From contig NZ_SRXX01000002.1 in assembly GCF_004804315.1 (NCBI RefSeq), positions 248,001 through 312,000 on the forward strand: a stretch of 64,000 nt of DNA, in the 5' to 3' direction. Positions 27,844 through 37,428 of this stretch are shown here, one piece after another (position 1 is the first letter of the stretch; each line of letters begins with the position of its first letter). The notes under the pieces are model-generated. The model made no database searches. It was given only the letters and a program-made list of their open reading frames with translations, and was not told the origin of the DNA. The stretch is from Flagellimonas onchidii (GTDB taxonomy: Bacteria; Bacteroidota; Bacteroidia; Flavobacteriales; Flavobacteriaceae). Both the position numbers and the translations under genes were made by a program.

Positions 27844-29507
27844 TGATAAAGTTATCTACAGCATTTCTAAAGGCACTGGTCATCCTTATCATATTAAATG
27901 TAATAGGCAATTGGGCGTATTTTCGATTTGATTTGACTGAAGACCAAAGGTTCACCCTTTCTGAACCGACAATTAAAGCTGCCCAAAAATTTGATGGGCC
28001 AGTAATCGTGGACATATTGCTAGATGGTAATATTCCACCCGAGTTTAACAAACTAAAGGTGGAAACCATTCAGCTGCTAGAATCTTTTGCCGCTAAGAAC
28101 AGGAACATTAAATATAATTTGGTAAACCCACTAGCGGATGAAAGCCAAAGCCAACAGACCATAGCTTCGTTACAGCAAATCGGGTTGAAATCTGCCGAAG
28201 TGACCATAGAAGAAAATGGTAAAGTGTCCCAAGAGTTGGTTTTTCCTTGGGCCATGGTGAATTACAAAAACAAGACTGTTAAGGTCTCATTGCTCAAAAA
28301 CAAATTGGGTTACACCATGGAAGACCGCATCAACAATTCGGTACAACAGCTAGAGTATGCCTTTGCTGATGCTTTTACCAAACTTGGCATAACCGATAAG
28401 AAACGTGTAGCCGTGATAAAAGGAAACGGCGAATTGGATGACCGTTATATTGCAGATTTTTTAACCTCTATTAGAGATTATTATAACATTGGTGTTATCA
28501 CTTTAGATTCTGTGGCTTCAAACCCTCAGAAAACGCTCGACCAGTTAAAAGAATTCGATTTGGCATTGATAGCCAAACCTACAGAAGCATTTAACGATGA
28601 AGAAAAATTCGTTCTAGACCAGTTTGTGGTAAATGGTGGAAGATCTATGTGGCTAGTAGATCAAGTGGCCATGGAGGTCGATAGTATTTTTAGCGGTGGT
28701 GGAAAAGCTTTGGCTATTCCCAGGGACTTGAATCTTAAGGATTTCTTTTTTACCTATGGTATCCGAATTAACCCTACTTTGGTGAATGATCTTTATTTTA
28801 CCCAAATAGTTTTGGCCTCTGGTGATGGAAATGATTCGCAATACAACCCGGTTCCATGGTATTACAATCCCATGGTGTTTTCAAAAAACAACAACGCTAT
28901 AAATACGAATATAGAGGCAGTTCGTTATCAGTTTGCCAGTCCTATGGATATTCTGGAAAATGATTTCCGTAAAACCGTACTGCTACAAAGCTCTCCATTA
29001 TCCAAAACCGAAGGTACACCAAAACAAATCGGATTGGATATCTTAAATAATCCACCAAACAAGGAAACATACACCAATGGCAACCAGCCTCTTGCTGTTT
29101 TAATCGAAGGGAACTTTAGATCAATGTTCAAAAATAGAATTAGACCAATTGATTTGGAAAAAACCACGGAAGAAGGCCCTGAAAACAAAATGATTGTGAT
29201 TTCCGATGGCGATTTTATTAAAAACCAATTACGCAACGGGGCACCATTGGAACTTGGATATGATAAATGGACTAACAGTTTCTATGGCAACAAAGAATTT
29301 CTGGTAAACTGCATCAATTATCTCTTAGATGACACCGGACTTATAAACATTAGAAACAAAAGGGTCTCTATTCCGTTACTCGATGTCGAGAAAATTGCTT
29401 CCCAAAAAAACAAATGGCAGTTTATAAATATTGGGATTCCAGTGCTTTTCACCTTACTTGTTGGTATTTTCTTTGGGTATTACAGGAAGAAAAAATATAC
29501 CCTTTAG
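27843..29507 (+). CDS. gldG: Gliding motility ABC transporter substrate-binding-like protein GldG
   Basis: The 554-residue protein has an N-terminal membrane anchor (ALVILIILNVIGNWAYFRFD), a long periplasmic part with the ABC_transp_aux pattern (VAVIKGNGELDDRY, FDLALIAKPTEAFNDEEKFVLDQFV) and a C-terminal helix ending with basic residues. It overlaps gldF, matching the known gldFG order. Confidence 0.93.
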   Translation: MIKLSTAFLKALVILIILNVIGNWAYFRFDLTEDQRFTLSEPTIKAAQKFDGPVIVDILLDGNIPPEFNKLKVETIQLLESFAAKNRNIKYNLVNPLADESQSQQTIASLQQIGLKSAEVTIEENGKVSQELVFPWAMVNYKNKTVKVSLLKNKLGYTMEDRINNSVQQLEYAFADAFTKLGITDKKRVAVIKGNGELDDRYIADFLTSIRDYYNIGVITLDSVASNPQKTLDQLKEFDLALIAKPTEAFNDEEKFVLDQFVVNGGRSMWLVDQVAMEVDSIFSGGGKALAIPRDLNLKDFFFTYGIRINPTLVNDLYFTQIVLASGDGNDSQYNPVPWYYNPMVFSKNNNAINTNIEAVRYQFASPMDILENDFRKTVLLQSSPLSKTEGTPKQIGLDILNNPPNKETYTNGNQPLAVLIEGNFRSMFKNRIRPIDLEKTTEEGPENKMIVISDGDFIKNQLRNGAPLELGYDKWTNSFYGNKEFLVNCINYLLDDTGLINIRNKRVSIPLLDVEKIASQKNKWQFINIGIPVLFTLLVGIFFGYYRKKKYTL

Positions 29508-29546
29508 CTGTTGATAAGTTTGTTTTATTGCTAAGGGGTTTTAAAA

Positions 29547-29554
29547 TATATTTG
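29547..29554 (+). promoter_or_regulatory. Candidate -7 element of dnaN
   Basis: TATATTTG matches TAnnTTTG; upstream TTTG/TTG elements lie at 24 or 16 bases rather than the preferred 19-20, so the assignment is weak. Confidence 0.35.
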
Positions 29555-29571
29555 TTTTTATCGATTTATCT

Positions 29572-29595
29572 GCCCTTTTCAAACCTTAAAAGGGC
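29572..29595 (+). promoter_or_regulatory. Hairpin in the dnaN leader
   Basis: GCCCTTTT (29572-29579) and AAAAGGGC (29588-29595) form a perfect 8-base-pair stem with an 8-base loop, 24 bases before the dnaN ATG. No T-run follows, so it is more likely a leader hairpin than a terminator of gldG. Confidence 0.5.
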
Positions 29596-29619
29596 TTCAA
29601 TACTAAAAGAATTCCTTTA

Positions 29620-30738
29620 ATGAAGTTTATCGTATCCAGTACATATTTGCTAAAACAATTACAGGTTTTGGGGGGAGTTATCAACAACAGTAACACCCTA
29701 CCTATCCTCGATAATTTTCTTTTTGATCTAAAACAGAACAAACTAACGGTTTCGGCCTCAGATCTTGAGACCACCATGAGTTCTGTTCTTGAGGTTGATT
29801 CTGACGCGGAAGGGGCTATTGCAGTTCCAGCGCGACTACTTTTGGATACCCTTAAAACGTTCCCAGAGCAACCTCTGACTTTCGTAGTGGAGGATAACAA
29901 TACCGTAGAAATAAGTTCTAATCACGGTAAATATGCGCTTGCTTATGCCGATGGAGCAGAATTTCCAAAAGCCGTAGAAGTTTCAAATCCAAGCTCTACT
30001 ACCCTTTTGGGCGATGTGTTAGCAACAGCTATCAATAAAACAATCTTTGCTGCAGGTAATGATGATTTGCGCCCGGTAATGAGTGGTGTTTTTTTTCAGT
30101 TTTCCACGGAAAATCTAACCTTCGTAGCTACAGATGCCCATAAATTGGTCAAGTACCAACGAAACGATGTTACGGCTTCTCAAGTTGCCGAGTTTATTAT
30201 GCCCAAAAAACCGTTGAACCTTCTTAAGGGTATTTTATCTGGCTCGGAATCTGAGATTACCATCGAGTATAACGACAGTAATGCTAAATTTATCTTTGAT
30301 AATTCGGAATTGATTTGTCGATTAATCGATGGAAAATACCCCAATTACGAAGCTGTTATTCCAAAAGAGAACCCAAACCAATTATCCATCTCAAGAAACC
30401 AATTTTTAAGTTCGGTACGCAGAGTTTCTATTTTCTCTAACAAGACCACACATCAAATACGGTTAAAAATTGCAGGCGCCGAACTTAACATTTCAGCTGA
30501 AGATGTCGACTACAGCAATAAAGCAGAAGAAAGACTTTCATGTTCATACCAAGGAGATGACATGCAGATTGGTTTTAATTCCAGGTTTTTGGTAGAAATG
30601 CTCGGTAATTTATCTTCTGATGAGGTATCCTTGGAAATGAGTTTACCCAACCGTGCAGGCATCTTAACCCCAGTTGATGGCTTGGATGAGGGTGAGTTGG
30701 TCACCATGCTGGTAATGCCAGTAATGTTGAACGGGTAA
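29620..30738 (+). CDS. dnaN: DNA polymerase III beta subunit (sliding clamp)
   Basis: The 372-residue ring-forming clamp has three repeated domains; NTLPILDNFLF, TFVATDAHKLVKY, LICRLIDGKYPNYEAVIP and the C-terminal LVMPVML (normally VMPMR) are diagnostic. It tethers the replicative polymerase to DNA. dnaA is not next to it here. A strong terminator follows. Confidence 0.96.
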   Translation: MKFIVSSTYLLKQLQVLGGVINNSNTLPILDNFLFDLKQNKLTVSASDLETTMSSVLEVDSDAEGAIAVPARLLLDTLKTFPEQPLTFVVEDNNTVEISSNHGKYALAYADGAEFPKAVEVSNPSSTTLLGDVLATAINKTIFAAGNDDLRPVMSGVFFQFSTENLTFVATDAHKLVKYQRNDVTASQVAEFIMPKKPLNLLKGILSGSESEITIEYNDSNAKFIFDNSELICRLIDGKYPNYEAVIPKENPNQLSISRNQFLSSVRRVSIFSNKTTHQIRLKIAGAELNISAEDVDYSNKAEERLSCSYQGDDMQIGFNSRFLVEMLGNLSSDEVSLEMSLPNRAGILTPVDGLDEGELVTMLVMPVMLNG

Positions 30739-30763
30739 GCCAAGTATTTGCTAAAGAAATTGA

Positions 30764-30793
30764 AAAGCTGGGTTGTTCTTCCCAGCTTTTTTT
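30764..30793 (+). terminator. Rho-independent terminator of dnaN
   Basis: AAAGCTGGG-TTGTTCTT-CCCAGCTTT followed by T; perfect 9-base-pair stem 26 bases after dnaN. Confidence 0.88.
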
Positions 30794-30795
30794 AT

Positions 30796-31161
30796 CTATA
30801 TAAATGGTATAGTCAAGAACTTAGATGGTGATTCCCCGTTTGATGCCTTTATGGCATTTACAATAGGTAAAACAAATCCTACTATTCCAACCCCAATCAG
30901 TCCGAGAATGCCAAGTCCAAAGAGCAAAATTGATGGAATACTTATTATTACGTACAACAACAAACTCAATTGAAAGTTAACTATGGCCCTTCCATGTTCA
31001 TCCATATGCTCAACGCTTTTTCTTGAGGTCAACCATATGGTCAACGGAACTATAAAACCTCCAAAACCCGTAACATAATACAGTAATTGAGTGAGATGGG
31101 TAATAGCCAGTAAATTGTTGTCTTTTCTTAAAACAGTTTGATTCTTATTGATGACTTCCAT
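30796..31161 (-). CDS. DUF4870 membrane protein
   Basis: The 121-residue protein has three hydrophobic segments and the DUF4870 pattern: LLAITHLTQLLYYVTGFGGFIVPLTIWL, then DEHGRAIVNFQLSLLLY and a third helix pair. The family is Tic20-like with unknown function. It converges on dnaN. Confidence 0.85.
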   Translation of the reverse strand: MEVINKNQTVLRKDNNLLAITHLTQLLYYVTGFGGFIVPLTIWLTSRKSVEHMDEHGRAIVNFQLSLLLYVIISIPSILLFGLGILGLIGVGIVGFVLPIVNAIKASNGESPSKFLTIPFI

Positions 31162-31249
31162 TTTTGATTGATTTTGTGATGATTACATAGTATAAGTGTC
31201 CAAATCGCCAATAATGTTACAGCCCATGCGGATTTCTTATTTTTGACCC

Positions 31250-32626
31250 ATGAAAATGAATACGAGTGATAATATAATTGCCATGGCAACACCCCAAGGT
31301 GTTGGGGCAATAGCCGTCATACGGATTTCGGGGCCAAATGCCATTAAAATAGGGAATTCCCAATTCAAATCGGTTTCCAATAAGGATTTAACCCAGTTAA
31401 ACAGTCATACCATACATTTAGGTCATATCATCGATGATCAGAAAGAGCTTGATAAAGTACTGGTTTCCATTTTTAAGGCACCTAATTCTTATACTGGTGA
31501 GAATGTCATAGAGATTTCCTGTCATGGTTCCTCCTATATTCAACAACAAGTTCTACAGCTTTTTTTAAGAAAAGGATGTCGCATGGCCTCTCCTGGTGAG
31601 TTCACCCTTCGAGCTTTTTTAAATGGTAAGATGGATCTTAGCCAAGCTGAAGCCGTTGCGGATTTAATTGCCAGCGATAGTGAATCTTCCCATGAAATTG
31701 CAATGCAACAAATGCGTGGTGGGTTTAGCAATGAAATCAAAAAATTGCGCGAAGAACTGCTCAATTTTGCTTCATTAATTGAGCTTGAATTGGATTTCTC
31801 CCAAGAAGATGTTGAATTTGCCAATCGTGATCAGTTCAAACAATTGTTAGAACGTATTAGTGAGGTTCTCAAAAAACTCATTGATTCTTTTGCACTAGGC
31901 AATGTCATTAAAAATGGAATCCCCGTGGCTATAGTAGGTGAGCCAAATGTAGGTAAGTCCACCTTACTGAATGCACTATTAAATGAAGAGAGAGCCATTG
32001 TCAGCAATATTCCTGGTACCACTAGGGACACGGTGGAGGATCAAATAAGTATCAAGGGCATCAATTTTAGGTTTATCGATACAGCAGGAATTAGAGAGAC
32101 AGCGGATGTCGTCGAAAAAATTGGAATCGAACGTACTTTTGACAAAGTCGAAAAAGCTAGATTGATCATTTATCTTTTTGACGGATCAAGTAAGGATATC
32201 TCCCCATTTGAAAACATAAAAAAACAATTTCCTGATAAAGAACTTCTACCTATTTGCAATAAGGTTGATCTACTTAATGATACAAGTGTCAATCATATTA
32301 AAAAAACAATCCCGGATACACTATTTATCTCGGCCAAGCAGAAAAAAGGAATTTTAGAGTTGGAGCAAAAGTTGCTTTCTTTGGTAGATTCAGGAAGGTT
32401 ACAAAGTGGCGAATCAATTGTTACCAACGGTAGGCACTATGATTCGTTATTAAAGGCCTTGGAAGAAATCCAAAAAGTTAAGGAAGGTATGGAGGTAGGT
32501 TTATCAAGTGATTTAATGGCCATTGATATCCGTGAAGCACTATATCATTTAGGTGAAATTACTGGTAGCGTAACCACAGATGAATTACTTGGAAATATAT
32601 TTTCAAGTTTTTGCATCGGGAAATAA
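31250..32626 (+). CDS. mnmE: tRNA uridine-5-carboxymethylaminomethyl modification GTPase
   Basis: With MnmG it modifies U34 of certain tRNAs. Seen in order: tetrahydrofolate-binding N-terminal domain (IAMATPQGVGAIAVIRISG), helical domain (GKMDLSQAEAVADLI), G domain (GEPNVGKSTLLN, DTAGIRET, CNKVDLL) and the C-terminal FCIGK that carries the catalytic Cys. The gene is complete, but its last 16 bases are repeated at 62196-62211: it is the integration site of the island, which re-supplies or preserves these codons. Confidence 0.96.
   Translation: MKMNTSDNIIAMATPQGVGAIAVIRISGPNAIKIGNSQFKSVSNKDLTQLNSHTIHLGHIIDDQKELDKVLVSIFKAPNSYTGENVIEISCHGSSYIQQQVLQLFLRKGCRMASPGEFTLRAFLNGKMDLSQAEAVADLIASDSESSHEIAMQQMRGGFSNEIKKLREELLNFASLIELELDFSQEDVEFANRDQFKQLLERISEVLKKLIDSFALGNVIKNGIPVAIVGEPNVGKSTLLNALLNEERAIVSNIPGTTRDTVEDQISIKGINFRFIDTAGIRETADVVEKIGIERTFDKVEKARLIIYLFDGSSKDISPFENIKKQFPDKELLPICNKVDLLNDTSVNHIKKTIPDTLFISAKQKKGILELEQKLLSLVDSGRLQSGESIVTNGRHYDSLLKALEEIQKVKEGMEVGLSSDLMAIDIREALYHLGEITGSVTTDELLGNIFSSFCIGK
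32611..32626. repeat. attL: 16-base direct repeat at the end of mnmE
   Basis: TTGCATCGGGAAATAA encodes Cys-Ile-Gly-Lys-stop of MnmE. An identical copy lies at 62196-62211; the bases on either side differ, so the identity is exactly 16 bases. A tyrosine integrase begins 183 bases inside. Confidence 0.92.
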
Positions 32627-32745
32627 GTAAGTTGATTTTTAAATTTGATTTAAGTTCATTTGTTTTCATTTAATTGATTATCAATGATTTGTTGAAAAAT
32701 ATTCCTTTACTTAACTTCTTTTAATAGCTTATTTTCATATATTTA

Positions 32746-32804
32746 TTTCACCTAATTTTCACCTCTACATAATTTATGATATTCGAGGTGAAAAAATTTC
32801 ACCT
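32746..32804. promoter_or_regulatory. Cluster of four TTTCACCT motifs at the left end (putative integrase arm sites)
   Basis: TTTCACCT occurs at 32746-32753, 32757-32764 and 32797-32804, and inverted at 32786-32793. Copies also lie near the right end (62137-62155). This distribution is what one expects for arm-type binding sites of a tyrosine integrase; binding itself is inference. Confidence 0.55.
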
Positions 32805-32808
32805 CGAA
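32782..32808. repeat. Perfect palindrome abutting the integrase start codon
   Basis: Arms TTCGAGGTGAAA and TTTCACCTCGAA (12 bases each, spacer AAA) end at the base before ATG 32809. As RNA it would be a strong hairpin covering the ribosome-binding region; as DNA it offers two facing TTTCACCT sites. Confidence 0.7.
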
Positions 32809-33945
32809 ATGAAAATAAATCTAAAAAGTAAAAAGATTAAAAATGGAAAGTTGAGTCTTTTTATTGAATACTATAAAGGCCACTTTATTGACAAGAACGG
32901 AATCAACAAATACAATAGAGATTTTGAGTATTTGAAAATGTATCCTTTGGAAAATCCATCGACACCAGATGAAAAAAGAACGAACAAGGAGATTTACGAA
33001 TTGGCCGAAAAAATCCTTTCTATAAGAAAATCGGAATTCTATCAAGGCAAGTATAAACTTAAAGACAATAAAAAAGGGAAGATCCTTCTATTTGATTTCT
33101 ACAAAACATTGCAAGAAGAGCGTTATGAATCCAAAGGAAACTATGGAAATTGGGATGCTGCTTTTAAGCACTTAAAAAAATACGCTCCTGCACATATTCA
33201 ATTAAAGGATATTAATACGGATTTTGTTCGCGGATTCAAAAGGTACTTAGATACCAAGGCCAAAACAAAAAGCAAAACTCCTCTATCCCAAAACTCTAAA
33301 TATACTTACTTCAATAAACTGAAAGCAGCACTTCGAGAAGCCTATAATGAGAACTATATTGACACAAATGTTATTAAGTCGGTTAAAGGATTTGAACAAG
33401 CGGAATCGCAGAGGGAATATCTGACCTATTCTGAATTACAGGCTTTGACACAAACCGGATGTAAATACCCAATACTTAAGAACGCTTTCATATTCAGCTG
33501 TCTTACTGGATTACGATGGAGCGACATCAATAAACTGACTTGGGCGGAGGTACGAGATGAAGACGAAGCTTCAAGAATCATTTTTAGGCAGAAAAAGACT
33601 GATGGACTTGAGTATCTTTATATTTCTAGCCAAGCAAGAGATTTATTAGGCAAAAGAACTCATAAAACCGTACGGGTTTTTAAGGGCTTAAAATATGGTG
33701 CAGTTTACAATACTGAAATCCTAAGGTGGTGCATGAAAGCTGGTATTACAAAACATATCACTTTCCATAGTGCCAGGCATACAAATGCTGTTTTATTACT
33801 TGAAAATGGTGCAGATATTTATACGGTTTCAAAACGTCTTGGACATCGAGAAATAAGGACAACCGAAATTTACACTAAAATAATTGACAGAAAAATGAAA
33901 GAGGCCGCGAATATGATTCCTGAATTGGATATTGGCAAACAATAG
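32809..33945 (+). CDS. Tyrosine-type integrase of the island
   Basis: The 378-residue protein has an N-terminal arm-binding domain (MKINLKSKKIKNGKLSLFIE), a SAM-like core-binding domain and a catalytic domain with Arg236 (TGLRWSDI), His320 and Arg323 (FHSARH), His346 (LGHREI) and nucleophile Tyr355 (TEIYTKI). All key residues are present, so it should be active. ATG 32809 is chosen since the family usually begins MKI near this point; ATG 32776 would place a palindrome inside the coding sequence. It mediates integration at the mnmE end by inference from position. Confidence 0.9.
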   Translation: MKINLKSKKIKNGKLSLFIEYYKGHFIDKNGINKYNRDFEYLKMYPLENPSTPDEKRTNKEIYELAEKILSIRKSEFYQGKYKLKDNKKGKILLFDFYKTLQEERYESKGNYGNWDAAFKHLKKYAPAHIQLKDINTDFVRGFKRYLDTKAKTKSKTPLSQNSKYTYFNKLKAALREAYNENYIDTNVIKSVKGFEQAESQREYLTYSELQALTQTGCKYPILKNAFIFSCLTGLRWSDINKLTWAEVRDEDEASRIIFRQKKTDGLEYLYISSQARDLLGKRTHKTVRVFKGLKYGAVYNTEILRWCMKAGITKHITFHSARHTNAVLLLENGADIYTVSKRLGHREIRTTEIYTKIIDRKMKEAANMIPELDIGKQ

Positions 33946-33947
33946 AA

Positions 33948-33969
33948 AAACTCTTACTTAAAAGAGTTT
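33948..33969. terminator. Hairpin after the integrase gene
   Basis: AAACTCTT and AAGAGTTT form a perfect 8-base-pair stem with a 6-base loop, 2 bases after the integrase stop. The T-tract is short, so termination may be weak. Confidence 0.55.
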
Positions 33970-34280
33970 CTAGTTTACCTTTCTCAATTTATTATCTATC
34001 AAAATTGTCATTTCTTTTATTTAGGTCAAGCCAATGGTTGATTTCAGTTTTGTCTCAGATTTTTCACAATCTGAGTAATCCGATTTTGTTCTTTCTTAAC
34101 TTACAAATATGTGAACTTGATCTTAAACTCTTTTTGAACAGGATGTTTTAAATGCGAAAAAATGAATTGTCGCTTAACATATCCGAAAGTCTTAAAAATT
34201 AGTCAAAACTTAGTCAAGATTCAGAATAAAGTTGGTTTCATTTGCTTCAATAAACTGAAAGAATTATCTTACATATTGTA
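33970..34280 (+). other. Noncoding region between integrase and gmd
   Basis: No convincing gene. It holds a hairpin CTCAGATT/AATCTGAG (34054-34075, 6-base loop) and a direct repeat TTAGTCAA at 34199-34206 and 34210-34217, 11 bases apart, in the expected promoter region of gmd. No exact TAnnTTTG promoter was found. Confidence 0.5.
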
Positions 34281-35399
34281 ATGGATAAAAGAACAGCCTT
34301 AATTACCGGAATAACAGGACAGGATGGCGCATATCTTTCCGAGTTTCTATTAACAAAGGGATACCAAGTACATGGTATTAAAAGACGTTCTTCTATGTTC
34401 AATACAGATAGAGTAGACCACCTTTATCAAGATCCACAGGAAAAAGATTCTAATTTTTTTCTTCATTACGGTGATCTCTCAGATAGTACCAACTTGATTC
34501 GTATAATTCAGGAAACAAATCCAGATGAAATCTACAATTTAGGAGCAATGAGTCATGTCAGAGTATCCTTTGAAAATCCAGAATATACAGCAAATATTGA
34601 TGCTCTTGGTACCTTAAGATTATTGGAAGCCGTTAGAATTCTCAACCTTGAGAAAAAGACAAAATTCTACCAAGCATCAACTTCCGAACTTTTTGGTAAA
34701 GTTAAAGAGGTTCCCCAAAATGAAGACACCCCATTTTATCCTAGGAGTCCCTATGGTGTTGCCAAGCTATATGCTCATTGGATAACAGTAAATTATAGGG
34801 AGGCTTATGGCATATTTGCTTGTAATGGCATTCTATTTAATCATGAATCGCCAATAAGGGGAGAAACCTTTGTCACTCGAAAAATAACCAGAGCTGTATG
34901 TCGGATTGCTCTAGGTCTACAGGAAAAACTATATTTGGGTAATTTGGATGCACAGAGAGACTGGGGCCATGCCAAGGATTATGTAAAGATGATGTGGTTG
35001 ATATTGCAATATGAAGTTCCAGAAGATTGGGTTATCGCAACAGGCATTACTACAAGCGTCAGAGATTTTGTTTTAAAAACTTTTTCCCATTTGGGTATTG
35101 AAATTGTGTTTAAAGGAACTGGAAGGAATGAAAAGGCTTATGTCGTGAAATGTAACCAGCAAAAATATCAATTACCTATTGGCAAAGAAGTGGTAGGTGT
35201 GGATTCAAGGTATTATCGTCCCACTGAGGTTGACCTTTTGGTGGGCGATTCAACAAAAGCAAGAATCAAATTGGATTGGGTACTTGAATATAATTTGGAC
35301 TCACTAATAATGGACATCATGGAAAGTGACTTAAAATTGACCTATAAAGAACAATACCTAAAAGAGGGTGGTTATAAGGTTAAAAATTATTATGAATAA
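34281..35399 (+). CDS. gmd: GDP-mannose 4,6-dehydratase
   Basis: The 372-residue SDR enzyme turns GDP-mannose into GDP-4-keto-6-deoxymannose. [19 protein letters not shown] (Rossmann), [26 protein letters not shown] and [12 protein letters not shown] (YxxxK) identify it, and the C-terminal [13 protein letters not shown] is typical. It is followed by GDP-L-fucose synthase after 11 bases. It lies inside the island and heads the fucose-nucleotide cassette. Confidence 0.95.
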   Translation: MDKRTALITGITGQDGAYLSEFLLTKGYQVHGIKRRSSMFNTDRVDHLYQDPQEKDSNFFLHYGDLSDSTNLIRIIQETNPDEIYNLGAMSHVRVSFENPEYTANIDALGTLRLLEAVRILNLEKKTKFYQASTSELFGKVKEVPQNEDTPFYPRSPYGVAKLYAHWITVNYREAYGIFACNGILFNHESPIRGETFVTRKITRAVCRIALGLQEKLYLGNLDAQRDWGHAKDYVKMMWLILQYEVPEDWVIATGITTSVRDFVLKTFSHLGIEIVFKGTGRNEKAYVVKCNQQKYQLPIGKEVVGVDSRYYRPTEVDLLVGDSTKARIKLDWVLEYNLDSLIMDIMESDLKLTYKEQYLKEGGYKVKNYYE

Positions 35400-35410
35400 G
35401 CTACATCAAA

Positions 35411-36460
35411 GTGATAAGAGAAGCTAAGATATTCGTAGCTGGACATAAAGGTTTGGTTGGAAGCGCTTTAGTTAAGGTACTCTTAGAAAAAGGATATAAA
35501 AATCTCTTACTTAAAAACAGAAGTGAACTGGATTTGTTAAACCAAAAAGCTGTATATGAGTTTTTTGCTAAAGAGAGGCCTACATACGTTTTTTTGGCGG
35601 CTGCAAAAGTAGGGGGTATTCAAGCAAACAAAACCTATAAAGCAGATTTTATTTATGAAAACCTGACAATACAGAACAATGTGATTTATTGCAGCTACAG
35701 GTTTGGAATTAAAAAATTACTCTTTTTGGGTAGTTCATGTATTTACCCAAAAGCCGCACCACAACCGATCAAGGAAGAGCATTTACTTACAGGCCCTTTG
35801 GAGCTTACTAATGAATCCTATGCCATAGCAAAAATTGCAGGTGTCAAAATGTGCGAAAGTTATAACCTACAATATAACACTAATTTTATTCCAGTTATGC
35901 CCACAAATTTATATGGGCCAAATGATAATTTTGATTTGGATACTTCCCATGTCATCCCTGCCATGATACGAAAAATAATCTTAGCTAAATGGTATCATCA
36001 AAGAGATTTTGCATCACTCCAGGAAGATTTGGAAATAGAATCAGTAGATGAAGTAATAAATTATATCGAAAATAAAGGAGTTTATCATAACCGATTGGAG
36101 TTATGGGGTTCTGGTAAACCATTAAGAGAGTTTCTTTGGTCAGAAGATCTTGCTTCAGCATGCATACATATCATGGAAATTGTAGATTTCAAAGATTTAA
36201 ATAGTAAAGTTGGCCTAATAAGTAATCCATCGACCCACATTAACATCGGAGTGGGAAAGGAAATCAATATCAAGGAATTATCCTTAATCATAAGAGATAT
36301 TGTAGGATATCAAGGAACTATCTACTTCGATGCTTCAAAACCGGATGGGACTCCAAGAAAATTATTAGATAACTCAAAATTAGAAAGTTTTGGTTGGGAA
36401 CCTAAAACATCCCTTAAGGAAGGTCTAAAAAAATTAGTTATCTCTTATCTCGGAAAATAG
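35411..36460 (+). CDS. fcl: GDP-L-fucose synthase
   Basis: The 349-residue bifunctional epimerase-reductase completes GDP-L-fucose synthesis. Motifs: [37 protein letters not shown], and [11 protein letters not shown] (YxxxK). An insertion around residues 190-220 accounts for its extra length. Start is GTG 35411. Its last 27 bases overlap the end of the convergent LanC-like gene. No fucose kinase is linked, so fucose would derive from GDP-mannose. Confidence 0.93.
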   Translation: MIREAKIFVAGHKGLVGSALVKVLLEKGYKNLLLKNRSELDLLNQKAVYEFFAKERPTYVFLAAAKVGGIQANKTYKADFIYENLTIQNNVIYCSYRFGIKKLLFLGSSCIYPKAAPQPIKEEHLLTGPLELTNESYAIAKIAGVKMCESYNLQYNTNFIPVMPTNLYGPNDNFDLDTSHVIPAMIRKIILAKWYHQRDFASLQEDLEIESVDEVINYIENKGVYHNRLELWGSGKPLREFLWSEDLASACIHIMEIVDFKDLNSKVGLISNPSTHINIGVGKEINIKELSLIIRDIVGYQGTIYFDASKPDGTPRKLLDNSKLESFGWEPKTSLKEGLKKLVISYLGK

Positions 36461-37399
36461 TGGTTCGCAGAGTCGAAACCCAAGAGCATACCTCAAAAAT
36501 TCATTATCATCCTGCCCCATGTTTTTAAGTGAAGCGCAGGCAATTAAGCAAAGTTCATAAAGGTTTTCTTGCGCTACATTCTGTGCGTCTTTCATTTGAA
36601 TCATAATATTCCGGGCATAATTTTCAATTTGGTCAAAAAAAAGTTTGTCCTCTTCAATTTCTTTATAATGCCCTTCCTCAAGAAGAACTCTAACAGTTAA
36701 GGCTAATAAAAATTGCTTATTTTCCAAAAAATAAAAATAATATTCGGAGATTTGTTTCTTATCAAATTGTACTAGCGATTCTTTCAATAATCTTATTTTT
36801 TCATAACCTAGATGTTCCAATACTCCTTCATCAAGACATTCCTTTATAACAAGGTTGCGAAGCTGCAAAACCCAAAAATCCTCTATATCATTATTTCTTA
36901 AATTACCTGATACTTCGTGAATAGCCATCGAAAGATATTGGCTAATTCTAAGGTCGCAGGGTGTTTTCGCATTCGAAAGCCCTATTCGTTCTATAAAATA
37001 TGATATGGCTCCCAAAAGTTTTAACAAATCGTGCCTTTCAATTATAGTTGATTTGCATAATACTTCTGTTTCCGCTGTTACCTTAGAATCTACTAAATTT
37101 AGAATATCCATTAAATTGCTGGATTCAAAAAATCCATTACGTACTAATTTAACAAGCGCCCAACCCAATCCAGTAATACCTGTAAAGAAATCCAATCTAG
37201 CATTTTGAATATTGGAAAATTCTGCGTCTAACGCAATTTCTATAACTTCCAACAATTCATCTTCATAAGTGCTATCTTTTTGAAACTCTCTATAGTTAAA
37301 AAGGTAATTGGCGACAAACATCTTTCCATTTACTGAATTTTCTTTGATTTCATCGAGATTTGACAAGAGAACTTTAGTCAAGTCTTTTATTTCCTTCAT
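36434..37399 (-). CDS. LanC-like helical protein lacking zinc ligands
   Basis: The 321-residue, helix-rich protein resembles the N-terminal part of LanC cyclases: [21 protein letters not shown] parallels CAGIAGMGWALDHLVEHGF in the full LanC at 44769. However, the conserved zinc motifs (WCYG and CHG) are absent, so it cannot catalyse thioether formation in the known way. It is the last gene of the minus-strand glycosyltransferase operon. Possible roles are a scaffold or a peptide-binding partner; this is inference from resemblance alone. Confidence 0.5.
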   Translation of the reverse strand: MKEIKDLTKVLLSNLDEIKENSVNGKMFVANYLFNYREFQKDSTYEDELLEVIEIALDAEFSNIQNARLDFFTGITGLGWALVKLVRNGFFESSNLMDILNLVDSKVTAETEVLCKSTIIERHDLLKLLGAISYFIERIGLSNAKTPCDLRISQYLSMAIHEVSGNLRNNDIEDFWVLQLRNLVIKECLDEGVLEHLGYEKIRLLKESLVQFDKKQISEYYFYFLENKQFLLALTVRVLLEEGHYKEIEEDKLFFDQIENYARNIMIQMKDAQNVAQENLYELCLIACASLKNMGQDDNEFLRYALGFRLCEPLFSEIRDN

Positions 37400-37428
37400 T
37401 CTTTTGCAAATAATTTATAGGTTCAAAA

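Noticed and set aside
32776..32808. Upstream start of the integrase
   Set aside because: It would make the palindrome coding and add residues not typical of the family.
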